Assembly (NCBI GenBank): GCA_030645575.1
Contig: JAUSMJ010000004.1
Location: forward strand, 1-64,000
Source: Caulobacter sp.
GTDB lineage: Bacteria > Pseudomonadota > Alphaproteobacteria > Caulobacterales > Caulobacteraceae
Direction of reading: 5' to 3'
DNA length: 64,000 nt
Each line of letters opens with the position of its first letter. The first letter of the stretch is position 1. The translations under genes and the position numbers were made by a program. Positions 8,568-17,280 of this stretch are shown here, piece after piece. A model generated the notes under the pieces. The model was not told the origin of the DNA and did not search any database. It worked only from the letters and a program-made list of their open reading frames with translations.

Positions 8568-8800
8568 GACCGGCTCCGGTTCGCGGCGCCCCGGGGCCCG
8601 GCAAGACGCCGGGCGAGGGTCTGCCGGCGGTGATGGGGCCTTCTACAACATTCCGCGGCCGGACACAGCCGCCGCCGCGCCGACCGCGATCCTTATACCT
8701 CCCTTATGCCCCCGCCCCCTTTCGCTATCGAAACCCAACGCGGCCCGGCGCTAGATCAGCGCGAACCGAACCCCGACCCCGGGGGCAGACGGAGTCCGCG

Positions 8801-10702
8801 ATGAACACGTCCACCACGGCCGGCCCCGCGACGGCGGCCGCCCGCCATTCCGGCTTCTGGGCCCTGACGCTCGGCTCGGTGGGGGTGGTGTTCGGCGATA
8901 TCGGCACCAGCCCGCTCTACGCCATGCGCGAGGCGCTGGCCCATACGAAGGGGATTCCCACCGACATGGCCGCCCTGGGGGTGGTGTCGCTGGTGTTCTG
9001 GGCCCTGACCCTGATCGTGACGATCAAATACCTGGTCGTGGTGCTGCGCGCCGACAACAAGGGCGAGGGCGGAACCCTGGCGATGATGGCCCTGGCGCAG
9101 CACGCCATGGGCCGCCGGTCAGGCCTGGTCTTCCTGCTGGGCATCGTCGGGGCGGCGCTGTTCTACGGCGACGGCCTGATCACCCCGGCCATCTCGGTGC
9201 TGTCGGCGGCCGAGGGGGTGGTCGACGCCCCCGGCGTCGGCGAGGCCTTCCGGCCCTTCGTCCTGCCCACCGCCGCCGTCATTCTGGTGGCGCTGTTCAT
9301 GGTTCAGTCGCGCGGCACGGCCAGCGTCGGTCGCTACTTCGGCCCGATCACCATGGTCTGGTTCCTCGTGCTGGCGGCCATGGGCCTGCACCACATCGTT
9401 CGCGAGCCCTCGATCCTGCTGGGCCTCAGCCCCCAGTACGGGGTCAACCTGTTCATCCATAACTGGGTGATCGGGGTCGCGGTGCTGGGCAGCGTGTTCC
9501 TGGTGGTGACAGGGGCGGAGGCGCTCTACGCCGACGTCGGCCATTTTGGCAAAGGCCCGATCCGCACGGCCTGGCTGGCCGTGGCCTTTCCCTGCCTGAT
9601 GCTCAACTACCTGGGCCAGGGCGCCCTGGTGCTGGCCGATCCGGCGGCGGCGGCCAATCCGTTCTTCAAGATGATCCCGTCGTTCGCCTACTGGCCAGTG
9701 CTGGCCCTGACCACGGCCGCGACGGTCATCGCCAGCCAGGCGGTGATCACCGGCGCCTTCTCGGTCACCCAGCAGGCGGTGCAGCTGGGCCTGCTGCCGC
9801 GGATGACCATCAAGCGGACCAGCGAAACCATCGCCGGACAGATCTTCGTGCCGGGGATCAACAACCTGCTGATGGTCGGGGTGCTGGCCCTGCTGGTCAT
9901 ATTCCGCAACTCCTCCAATCTGGCCGCCGCCTATGGCATCGCCATCACCGCCACCATGGTGATCACCGTCCTGCTGCTGTTCGCCATCGCGCGCCGGTAC
10001 TGGAAGTGGCCGTTGTGGGCCGCGGCGGCCCTGTGCGCGCCCTTCCTGCTGATCGACCTGACCTTCTTCGGGGCCAACACCCTGAAGTTCGCCCAGGGCG
10101 GCTGGTTCCCGGTCCTGCTCGGCGCCGGCCTGATGCTGATCATGTGGACCTGGACCAGCGGCGCGCGGATCCTCTCCGCCAAGGCCCATCGGGACTCCAT
10201 CCCGATGGCCGACCTGGCCGAGACCCTCAAGGCCCGCCCGCCGCACCGGGTCGAGGGCACGGCCATGTTCCTGACCTCCGATCCGGACGTCGCGCCGGTC
10301 GCCCTGATGCACAATCTCAAGCACAACCGCGTGCTGCACCGGCAGAACGTGATCCTGACCGTCCAGACCGCCGACGTCCCCCGCGTGCCGCCCGAGGACC
10401 GGGTCGAGATCTCCGCGATCAACGAGGACTTCCGCCGGGTGACGCTGCGCTACGGCTTCATGGAGACGCCCAACGTGCCCAAGGCGCTGGGGCTCTGCCG
10501 CCAGAAGGGGATGAAGTTCGACATCATGGCCACCAGCTTCTTCCTCGGCCGCCGCTCGGTGATCGCCTCGGCCCACAGCGGCATGCCCCTTTGGCAGGAC
10601 AAGTTGTTCATCTTCCTGATGCGCAACGCCGCCAACCCGACCGACTTCTTCACCATTCCCCCCGGCCGCGTGGTCGAGATGGGAACCCAGGTGTCCGTCT
10701 AG
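8801..10702 (+). CDS. kup: Low-affinity K+/H+ symporter Kup
   Basis: The 633-aa protein is full length for the Kup/HAK/KT family. It shows the N-terminal family signature (GVVFGDIGTSPLYAMREAL), about twelve hydrophobic segments to residue ~460 and a soluble C-terminal domain. It brings potassium across the inner membrane. ATG 8801 fits the family N-terminus and follows GGAG. The KdpDE-like regulators lie just downstream on the opposite strand, which suggests a potassium-related neighbourhood. The 230 bases upstream hold a small GC-rich hairpin near 8598 and no recognised riboswitch. Confidence 0.95.
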   Translation: MNTSTTAGPATAAARHSGFWALTLGSVGVVFGDIGTSPLYAMREALAHTKGIPTDMAALGVVSLVFWALTLIVTIKYLVVVLRADNKGEGGTLAMMALAQHAMGRRSGLVFLLGIVGAALFYGDGLITPAISVLSAAEGVVDAPGVGEAFRPFVLPTAAVILVALFMVQSRGTASVGRYFGPITMVWFLVLAAMGLHHIVREPSILLGLSPQYGVNLFIHNWVIGVAVLGSVFLVVTGAEALYADVGHFGKGPIRTAWLAVAFPCLMLNYLGQGALVLADPAAAANPFFKMIPSFAYWPVLALTTAATVIASQAVITGAFSVTQQAVQLGLLPRMTIKRTSETIAGQIFVPGINNLLMVGVLALLVIFRNSSNLAAAYGIAITATMVITVLLLFAIARRYWKWPLWAAAALCAPFLLIDLTFFGANTLKFAQGGWFPVLLGAGLMLIMWTWTSGARILSAKAHRDSIPMADLAETLKARPPHRVEGTAMFLTSDPDVAPVALMHNLKHNRVLHRQNVILTVQTADVPRVPPEDRVEISAINEDFRRVTLRYGFMETPNVPKALGLCRQKGMKFDIMATSFFLGRRSVIASAHSGMPLWQDKLFIFLMRNAANPTDFFTIPPGRVVEMGTQVSV

Positions 10703-10730
10703 CGGCCCCCCGAGCGACAGGAGCAGGACC

Positions 10731-10994
10731 ATGGCCGCGCCCGGCGTCGTCGCCGACTGCATCGCCCGCCTCGACGGACTGTTGGCCCTCGTCGAGGCCG
10801 GAGTGGACGTGGCTCCGGCGCTTGAGAGCCTGGCAAGGGACATCCGCGCCCAGGCCCGGCGGAGAGGAGACCTGGCCGCGATCATCGCGGGGGTCGAGCT
10901 GGCGGCGGCCCTGTCGACGCCGCTGGACCATCCCGAGACCCCCGCCGAGCGCTTCCTCAACCGCGCGGCCGCGCTGCTGCGGGCGCCCGAATAG
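10731..10994 (+). CDS. Small hypothetical helical protein downstream of kup
   Basis: The 87-aa protein is alanine/leucine-rich and predicted mostly helical, with no signal peptide. AGGAG sits six to eight bases before the ATG, and it begins 28 bases after kup on the same strand, so it is probably co-transcribed. I recognise no family. The end is followed by a family A repeat. Confidence 0.6.
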   Translation: MAAPGVVADCIARLDGLLALVEAGVDVAPALESLARDIRAQARRRGDLAAIIAGVELAAALSTPLDHPETPAERFLNRAAALLRAPE

Positions 10995-11021
10995 GTTCAA
11001 TCGACGTTCATCCAAATTTGG

Positions 11022-11147
11022 CGTCATGGCCCGACTTGTTCGGGCCACCCAAGCGCACCGAGGTCAGAACTTGGCCCGCCGAAGGTCAGCAGTTCACCGT
11101 CGAAGCGACCGTGTGCATGGGTGGCCCGAACAAGTCGGGCCATGACG
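11022..11147. repeat. Intergenic inverted repeat, family A, copy 1
   Basis: The arms CGTCATGGCCCGACTTGTTC (continuing GGGCCACCCA) and TGGGTGGCCC...GGGCCATGACG are almost perfectly complementary and separated by about 70 bases. The same arms recur at 57280-57400. It lies between the converging ends of the kup operon and kdpE and may also act as a terminator. Confidence 0.85.
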
Positions 11148-11208
11148 GGTCCATTTGATTCGTGCGGCGCCGCGCATCGGCCATCGCAGGTCTGAATTTC
11201 GAATGGCC

Positions 11209-11901
11209 CTAGCCGGCCAGGAAGCGGTAGCCGACCCCCGGCTCGGTGACGAAGTGGCGGGGCGCGGCGGGATCGGCCTCCAGCTTCTGGCGCAGCTGGC
11301 TGACGAACACGCGCAGGTACTGCACGTCCTGGGCATGGGCCGGCCCCCAGACGGCGGTCAGCAGCTGGCGGTGGGTCACCACCCGGCCACCGGCCTCGAC
11401 CAGGCTGCTCAGCAGCTCGAACTCCTTCGGCGACAGCCGAACCACCGCCCCGTCCCGACGCACGATACGCATGGCGATGTCGATCCGCAGGTCGCCGGCC
11501 TCGACCATCCGCGGCGCGGCCTCCACATGCGGACCGCGCCGCAGTACCGCCCGCAGCCGGGCCAGCAACTCGCCAACGCTGAACGGCTTTTCCACATAGT
11601 CGTCGGCGCCCAGGTCGAAGGCGTCGATCTTCTCCATCTCGCGATGACGGGCCGACAGGATCAGGACCGGCCCCTCGTAGAACCGCCGCGCCCGCTCCAG
11701 CGCCTCCTTGCCGTCCATGTCCGGCAGGCCAAGGTCCAGCACCACCGCGTCGGGCGCCCGCCGGGCGAGCTCGCGCAGCCCGGCCTCGCCGGTGTCGGCG
11801 CGGATCGGCTCGTAGCCGGCCGCCTCCAGCGCCGGGGTCAGGAAGCGGTGGATCTGCGGCTCGTCGTCAATGACCAGGATGCGCGGGCGATGGACGGTCA
11901 C
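11209..11901 (-). CDS. kdpE: KdpE-like response regulator
   Basis: The 230-aa OmpR/PhoB-type regulator has a receiver domain with acidic pair D12/D13, phosphoacceptor D56 and K105, and a winged-helix DNA-binding domain from about residue 130 (RLSPKEFELL...GPAHAQDVQYLRVFVSQLRQKLE), the pattern of KdpE. The GTG start at 11901 overlaps the kinase stop (GTGA), so the two are translationally coupled. KdpE normally activates kdpABC, but no such genes lie in this window. Its target may be elsewhere, or it may serve the neighbouring kup. Confidence 0.85.
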   Translation of the reverse strand: MTVHRPRILVIDDEPQIHRFLTPALEAAGYEPIRADTGEAGLRELARRAPDAVVLDLGLPDMDGKEALERARRFYEGPVLILSARHREMEKIDAFDLGADDYVEKPFSVGELLARLRAVLRRGPHVEAAPRMVEAGDLRIDIAMRIVRRDGAVVRLSPKEFELLSSLVEAGGRVVTHRQLLTAVWGPAHAQDVQYLRVFVSQLRQKLEADPAAPRHFVTEPGVGYRFLAG

Positions 11902-13439
11902 AGCAGCCCCTTCGGCGTGCGGGTGGATTTTGGCAGGGAGATCAGGAACCGCGTGCCCCGACCGCCGGTCACCGGACTGGTCGCCGCGATGCGCCCGCCC
12001 ATGGCCTCCACGAACCCCCTGGCGATCGACAGCCCCAGCCCCAGGCCCTCGCCGCGGTCGCTGGCTCGTTCGAGACGGCGAAACCGGTCGAAGATGACCT
12101 TCAGGGCCTCCGGCGCGATGCCCGGCCCCTCGTCCTCGATGGCGATCACCACGCGACCGGCGTCCTCGTAGGCGGCCACCTCGATCCCCGAGCCGTCGGC
12201 GCTGTAGGCGACGGCGTTTTCCAGGATGTTCAGGATCGCCTGTTCCAGCAGGGTGCGGTCCAGCTTCACCCGCGACAGGTCCGGGGCGAAGTCGCGCGTG
12301 ATCCGCCGCCCGCCCGTCCGTTCGCCGATCCGCGCCAGGGCCGAGGCGACCACCTCTCGCACATCGACCCATTCCCGCTTCGGGGTCAGGGCCCCGGCCT
12401 CCAGCCGGGCCATGTCGAGCAGATCGCCGACGTAGCGGTTCAGCCGTTGCGCCTCCTCGCGGATGCTCTCGAGCAGGTCGCGCCGCACGGCGGGCTTCAG
12501 CTGGTCGCCATAGTCCAGCAGGGTGGTGGCCGAGCCCAGCACGGTCGATAACGGCGTGCGGAAATCGTGGCTGATCGAGTTGAGCAGGGCCGAGCGCAGG
12601 TCGTCGGCGCGGCGCAGGGCCCGGTTCTCGACCGTCGCGGCCGCCAGCTCCGCCCGCTCCAGCGCTATCGTCCCCTGCCGTAGCAGGCCGGCGATCAGGT
12701 TCTCGGCCGCCGTGTCGGTCTTGAGCGCCTGGCCGCGCAGCCCGACCACCCCGACCCGCCCGTTGGCCCCCTCCAGCGACCGGAAGCGATACCCCGTCGC
12801 CGCCTCGTCGGACGCGTCCTCGCCATCGGTCGCGCGCCCGGTCTCCAGCATCTGGCGCGCCGCTTCGGCGGCGGCGGGGCTCAGCCGGTCCAGTCCGGTC
12901 GGCCCCCCGGCGATGCGTGGTCCGGCGGGTGAGGGCAGGACCACCACGGCGGCGCCGGCGCCGGCGGACATCAGCTGCAGCGCCAGGGCCTGGGCCACCT
13001 CGTCCGGGGTCGTGGCCGCGGCCAGCGCCCGACTGGCGGCCAGCAGCGTCCCCACCGTCGCGGCATGGCGGCGCGTCATGTGCGCCTGGTCCCGCTCCCG
13101 ACCGGCCAGCCAGCCGGTCGCCATCGCCACGGCGAAGAACATGGTGAAGGTCAGCAGATCCGCCGGGTGACCGATCCAGAAGGTGAACCTGGGCTCGATG
13201 AACAGGAAGTTGAAGCTGACCGCGGCCGCCAGGGCGGCGACCAGGGCCGGTCCCAGGCCGAAGCCGACGGCGCTGACCAGCACCGGCGCCAGGAACAGCA
13301 TCGCCAGATTGGCGCCGGCCAGCCGTGGGCCCGCCATCCAGGCGACGCCGACCGCCGCCGCGACCAGGCCGAGGGCGGCGGCATAGCCTGGCGCGAGCCT
13401 CACCCAGGCCGCCGCACGATCCCGGTCCGCCACCGTCAT
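11898..13439 (-). CDS. KdpD-like sensor histidine kinase lacking the N-terminal KdpD domain
   Basis: The 513-aa kinase has a DUF4118 four-helix membrane region (about residues 18-113), a GAF-like segment (about 125-265), a HisKA box with H291 (SISHDFRTPLS) and an HATPase domain (NILENAV, DEGPGI, GLGLGLSI). Full KdpD is about 900 aa and begins with a cytosolic KdpD/USP sensing region; that region is absent here. It phosphorylates the coupled KdpE-like regulator. The input signal must therefore come through the membrane or GAF region. ATG 13439 is preferred over an upstream GTG. Confidence 0.85.
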   Translation of the reverse strand: MTVADRDRAAAWVRLAPGYAAALGLVAAAVGVAWMAGPRLAGANLAMLFLAPVLVSAVGFGLGPALVAALAAAVSFNFLFIEPRFTFWIGHPADLLTFTMFFAVAMATGWLAGRERDQAHMTRRHAATVGTLLAASRALAAATTPDEVAQALALQLMSAGAGAAVVVLPSPAGPRIAGGPTGLDRLSPAAAEAARQMLETGRATDGEDASDEAATGYRFRSLEGANGRVGVVGLRGQALKTDTAAENLIAGLLRQGTIALERAELAAATVENRALRRADDLRSALLNSISHDFRTPLSTVLGSATTLLDYGDQLKPAVRRDLLESIREEAQRLNRYVGDLLDMARLEAGALTPKREWVDVREVVASALARIGERTGGRRITRDFAPDLSRVKLDRTLLEQAILNILENAVAYSADGSGIEVAAYEDAGRVVIAIEDEGPGIAPEALKVIFDRFRRLERASDRGEGLGLGLSIARGFVEAMGGRIAATSPVTGGRGTRFLISLPKSTRTPKGLL

Positions 13440-13602
13440 GAAGGCCTTCCTCGTGGCGCCCGCCGCTTCGCGTGGCCAGGCAGCCCGCAATATGCGCTCA
13501 CACGCCCGGCGCCACGAAGATTCTGTACCGCTGACTTCGGTCGGCGCCTCGCCCGCTCACGCCGGGACAGCTACGCTTCGCGAAGCAGTCCTGACCGCGT
13601 GT

Positions 13603-15471
13603 CTACTGGCAGGCCAGGCACTCGTCGTAGTCGGTCTTTTCGCCGGCTTCGAAGCTGTAGGTGTCGAGCGTTTCGGCGCCGGCGTGGCTGGCGCGCTGCA
13701 CCGACTTGGAGCGCAGGTAGTAGAGGCTCTTCATGCCCCGCTCCCACGCCTGCCAGTGCAGCATGTGCAGGTCCCACTTATCGACGTCGCCGGGGATGAA
13801 CAGGTTGACCGACTGGCTCTGGCAGATGTCCGGGGTGCGGTCGGCGGCCAGCTCGACCACCCAGCGCTGGTCGATCTCGAAGGCGGTCTTGTAGATGTCC
13901 TTCTCGTCGTCGCTCAGGCAGTCGAGATGCTGCACAGAGCCCTCGTTGGCCAGGATGCTGTCCCACACCGGCGGGGTGTTGGCGCCCTTGGTCTCGAGCA
14001 GGCGCTCAAGGTAGGGGTTGCGCACCGCGAAGCTGCCCGAGAGGGTCTTGTGGGTGTAGATGTTGGCCGGGATCGGCTCGATGCCGGCGCTGGTGCCGCC
14101 GCAGATGATGCTGATGCTGGCGGTCGGGGCGATGGCCAGCTTGTGGCTGAACCGCTCCATCACGCCGCGCTCGGCCGCGTCGGGGCAGGGGCCCTTCTCC
14201 TCGGCCAGCTTGACCGACGCCTTGTCGGCCTCGCGGCGCAGGTGTTTGAACAGCCGCATGTTCCACGACTTGGCCAGCGCGCTCTCGAACGGCACGTTCT
14301 GGGCCTGCAGGAAGGTGTGGAAGCCCATCAGGCCCAGGCCGACCGAGCGTTCGCGCTGGGCGGCGTAGATGGCGTGCCTGGCGTCCTGCGGCGCGCGCTG
14401 GATGAAGTCCTCCAGTACGTTGTCGAGGAAGCGCATGACGTCCTCGATGAACCGCGGCTCGTCGCGCCATTCGAGGAAAGTCTCGGCGTTGACGCTGGAG
14501 AGGCAGCAGACGGCGGTGCGCTCATTGCCCAGGTGGTCCTTGCCCGTGTGCAGCATGATCTCGCTGCACAGGTTGGACTGGCGGACCTTGAACCCGAGCG
14601 CCTTCTGGTGCGCCGGCATGGCCTTGTTCACGTGGTCGGCGAAGATCAGATAGGGCTCGCCGGTCTGCAGCCGCAGTTCGAGCACCTTCTGCCACAGGGC
14701 GCGGGCATCGACCTCGCGCAGCACTTCGCCGGTCTTGGGCGAGCGCAGGCCGAACTTCGCGCCGTCGCGGACTGCGAACATGAACTCGTCGGTGATCGAG
14801 ATGCCGTGGTGCAGGTTCAGGGACTTGCGGTTGAAGTCGCCCGAAGGTTTCCGGATTTCCAGGAATTCGTCGATCTCGGGATGGTGGATGTCGAGATAGA
14901 CCGCGGCCGAGCCCCGGCGCAGGCTGCCCTGGCTGATGGCGAGCGTGAGGGAGTCCATCACGCGGATGAAGGGGATGATGCCGCTGGTCTGGCCGGCGCC
15001 CTTGACCTTCTCGCCGATGCTGCGGACGCCGCCCCAGTAGGTGCCGATGCCGCCGCCGTTGGCGGCCAGCCAGACGTTCTCGTTCCAGGTCCCGACGATG
15101 CCGTCGAGGCTGTCGCCCACGGCGTTGAGGAAGCAGCTGATCGGCAGGCCGCGGTCGGCGCCGCCGTTGCTCAGCACCGGCGTGGCCGGCATGAACCACA
15201 GCCGGCTCATGTAGTCGTAGACCCGCTGGGCGTGTTCAGCGTCGTCGGCGAAGGCCGTGGCGACGCGGGCGAACATGTCCTGATAGGACTCGCCGGCCAG
15301 CAGATAGCGGTCTTCGAGCGTGGTCTTGCCGAACTCGGTCAGAAGAGCGTCGCGGCTGCGATCAACCTCGACCTTCCGCACCAGCGCCAGCTGGGGTTTG
15401 TCGCCCCCGAGCCAGGCCGTGTCGCCGGCCGCCTCGCCGAGGGGAATCTGCCTTGCCGCTTCGCCCATCAT
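13603..15471 (-). CDS. nrdA: Class Ia ribonucleotide reductase alpha subunit
   Basis: The 622-aa catalytic subunit shows the active-site set: Cys113 (ISCFLN), the N300-L-C302-S-E304 triad with the thiyl cysteine, the redox partner in C322-C323-LSSVN, and a C-terminal ECLACQ supplying the shuttle cysteines. Unlike E. coli NrdA (about 760 aa) it lacks an N-terminal ATP-cone, so the usual dATP on/off control is not visible. It works with NrdB encoded 12 kb away. ATG 15471 (or 15468) is chosen; two NrdR-box-like sites lie 56-103 bases upstream. Confidence 0.95.
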   Translation of the reverse strand: MMGEAARQIPLGEAAGDTAWLGGDKPQLALVRKVEVDRSRDALLTEFGKTTLEDRYLLAGESYQDMFARVATAFADDAEHAQRVYDYMSRLWFMPATPVLSNGGADRGLPISCFLNAVGDSLDGIVGTWNENVWLAANGGGIGTYWGGVRSIGEKVKGAGQTSGIIPFIRVMDSLTLAISQGSLRRGSAAVYLDIHHPEIDEFLEIRKPSGDFNRKSLNLHHGISITDEFMFAVRDGAKFGLRSPKTGEVLREVDARALWQKVLELRLQTGEPYLIFADHVNKAMPAHQKALGFKVRQSNLCSEIMLHTGKDHLGNERTAVCCLSSVNAETFLEWRDEPRFIEDVMRFLDNVLEDFIQRAPQDARHAIYAAQRERSVGLGLMGFHTFLQAQNVPFESALAKSWNMRLFKHLRREADKASVKLAEEKGPCPDAAERGVMERFSHKLAIAPTASISIICGGTSAGIEPIPANIYTHKTLSGSFAVRNPYLERLLETKGANTPPVWDSILANEGSVQHLDCLSDDEKDIYKTAFEIDQRWVVELAADRTPDICQSQSVNLFIPGDVDKWDLHMLHWQAWERGMKSLYYLRSKSVQRASHAGAETLDTYSFEAGEKTDYDECLACQ

Positions 15472-15526
15472 GACCCTAAAACCCGTAATCCACAGCGGCT
15501 TCCAGAACGAACGCACCGCCCGGAAG

Positions 15527-15574
15527 ACGCTACATCTTGTGGGCGACGCGCCCCCTGAACCCACTATATGGGGC
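15527..15574. promoter_or_regulatory. Two NrdR-box-like palindromes upstream of nrdA
   Basis: ACGCTACATCTTGTGG (15527-15542) matches the NrdR consensus at about 12-13 of 16 positions, and ACCCACTATATGGGGC (15559-15574) at about 11. The boxes start 32 bp apart, the family's usual three-turn spacing, and mirror the nrdB arrangement. NrdR would repress both genes when dATP is plentiful. Confidence 0.8.
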
Positions 15575-15746
15575 CACGAGGGCTAATGACTCGTCAACGG
15601 GGAGAAACGCCTCAGGGGCGACTTTTTCGTTAACAACATGTTGAGAAGCCCTCCGTGGGCCGCGCTTTCGCAAGGGTTTGGCAACCATTTCAGACACCTG
15701 CCGCGACCCCTCGTCGCGGACGCCCGCCCGTGGCAAGGTCTCCGCG

Positions 15747-17060
15747 ATGACATGGCAGGAAATATACGCCGCGAGGCGCTTGACGGCGACCGAAGCGGCT
15801 AACCGTATCGAGTCCGGCTCGCGCGTTTGCATGGGCATGGCCCTGGCCGAGCCGCCGGCCATCCTCGCGGCCATCGCCGCCCGCGCCGAGGCCGACGAGA
15901 TCGACGAGGTCAAGCTCTACTATTTCCACTCCACGCCGCACGCGGGGGCGACCGTCCTGCGCTACGACCTGATGGACCGCATCCGGCCGCACTGCTTCTT
16001 CCTTGGACCGATCGAACGGGCGTTGCTCGAGCGGGGCGCGGCCGAGGGAAAACGGACCGTCGCCTTCGTCCCGGGCGCCTTCAGCCAGGCCCCGCGGCTG
16101 ATGACCGCGCAGGCGCCGATCGACGCCTATGTCGCCACCGTTTCGCCGATGGACCGGCACGGCTTCTTCAGCCTGGGGACCAACAACGACTATGGCTCGA
16201 CCGTGGCCCGGTCGGCCCGTCAGGTGATCGTCGAGGTCAACAAACACATGCCGCGGGTCCGCGGCGGCATGATCCATGTCAGCGAGGTCGATGGCATCGT
16301 CGAGAACGACCTGCCGCTGCTCGAATATCCCAACCGGCCGCCAGCCCCCGAGGACGCCGCCATCGGCCGGATCGTCGCCGGCCTGGTGGACGACGGCGCC
16401 TGCCTGCAGATGGGCATCGGCGCCCTGCCGGACGAGATCTGCGCGGCCCTGGTCCAGCATCGCGACCTGGGGATCCACACCGAGCTGCTGACGCCTGGAC
16501 TGGCGGCCCTGATGAAGGCGGGCGCGGTGACCAACGCGCGCAAGACCACGGACCCGGGTCTGGCCATCTTCACCTTCGTCCTCGGCGACCAGGCGCTGTA
16601 CGACTTCATCGACGACAACGCCGCCATCGAGAGCCGGCCGGTGGCCTATGTCAACGATCCGGCGGTGATCGCCCGCAACGACCGGGTGGTGTCGGTCAAC
16701 GCCACCCTGCAGATCGATCTGTCCGGGGCCTGCAATTCCGAACACCTCGCTGGCCGCCAGTTCAGCGCGGCCGGCGGCCAGCTGGACTTCGTTCGCGGGG
16801 CCTACGCCTCGGCGGGCGGCCGCTCGATCATCGCCTGCCATTCGACGGCCAGGGCGGGGACGGTCTCGCGCATCACCCCCCGTCTCGACGGACCCGTGAC
16901 CACGCCGCGCAACGACACCCATATCGTGGTCACCGAGTTCGGCCAGGCGGACCTCAAGGGGCTGTCGGCGTTCGAACGCGCCAGGGCGCTGATCGGCCTG
17001 GCCCATCCGAAGTTCCGCGACGAGCTGACGGCCGCGGCCAAGGCGGACGGCAGCCTCTAG
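15747..17060 (+). CDS. Acetyl-CoA hydrolase / 4-hydroxybutyrate CoA-transferase family protein
   Basis: The 437-aa protein belongs to the two-domain CoA-transferase family I (Cat1/Cat2 type). An N-terminal domain ends near GGMIHVSEVDGIVEN; the C-terminal domain carries LQMGIGALPDEI, the glutamate-containing CNSEHLAG and GGQLDFVRGAYASAGG. It moves CoA between acyl-CoA and an acid such as acetate, or hydrolyses acyl-CoA; the substrate cannot be fixed from sequence. ATG 15747 is favoured over an upstream start. The upstream space is shared with nrdA and its NrdR boxes. Confidence 0.85.
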   Translation: MTWQEIYAARRLTATEAANRIESGSRVCMGMALAEPPAILAAIAARAEADEIDEVKLYYFHSTPHAGATVLRYDLMDRIRPHCFFLGPIERALLERGAAEGKRTVAFVPGAFSQAPRLMTAQAPIDAYVATVSPMDRHGFFSLGTNNDYGSTVARSARQVIVEVNKHMPRVRGGMIHVSEVDGIVENDLPLLEYPNRPPAPEDAAIGRIVAGLVDDGACLQMGIGALPDEICAALVQHRDLGIHTELLTPGLAALMKAGAVTNARKTTDPGLAIFTFVLGDQALYDFIDDNAAIESRPVAYVNDPAVIARNDRVVSVNATLQIDLSGACNSEHLAGRQFSAAGGQLDFVRGAYASAGGRSIIACHSTARAGTVSRITPRLDGPVTTPRNDTHIVVTEFGQADLKGLSAFERARALIGLAHPKFRDELTAAAKADGSL

Positions 17061-17089
17061 GCTTGCCAACCAGCCCCCGGGACCGTATC

Positions 17090-17215
17090 TGCGGCCCCGT
17101 CACTGGGGAGTAGCCGGCTGCGCGTTCAGCAGCGGGTGCGTCAACACACTTGGAGCCGCGGTTCCATGGCGCATCCAGCCTGAAAAGGCTTGGCGAGACC
17201 TTTGGCTTTCGCGCG
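17090..17215 (+). ncRNA. yybP-ykoY (Mn2+) riboswitch aptamer
   Basis: The conserved blocks of this riboswitch class occur in order: GGGGAGTAGC (17105-17114), CGTCAACA (17139-17146) and GAGACCTTTG (17195-17204). The GC-rich helices between them fit the aptamer's paired elements. The class senses Mn2+ and controls Mn exporters; here it sits directly before a GDT1/UPF0016 exporter gene. The outer ends are approximate. Confidence 0.9.
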
Positions 17216-17222
17216 TGGTCGA

Positions 17223-17268
17223 GCGGGACCGGGGCGCGGAACGCCAATGGTCTGTCTGCCGGTCCCGC
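17223..17268 (+). promoter_or_regulatory. Probable riboswitch expression platform hairpin
   Basis: A perfect nine-base stem (GCGGGACCG with CGGTCCCGC) encloses a 28-base loop and ends one base before the AGGA Shine-Dalgarno of the exporter gene. Alternative pairing with the aptamer would be the expected way to gate translation. The mechanism is inferred. Confidence 0.55.
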
Positions 17269-17280
17269 CAGGACAAGTTC

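Noticed and set aside
9119-10960. 613-codon open frame on the minus strand
   Set aside because: It is the antisense of kup and shows no protein-like pattern.
13440-13602. Possible extra repeat or small gene between nrdA and the sensor kinase
   Set aside because: There are weak inverted segments (CGTGGCGCC/GGCGCCACG, GCTTCGCGAAGC) but no second copy and no credible reading frame.
13438-15558. 706-codon open frame on the plus strand
   Set aside because: It is the antisense of nrdA, whose active-site residues are intact. GC-rich codon use keeps the opposite strand open.
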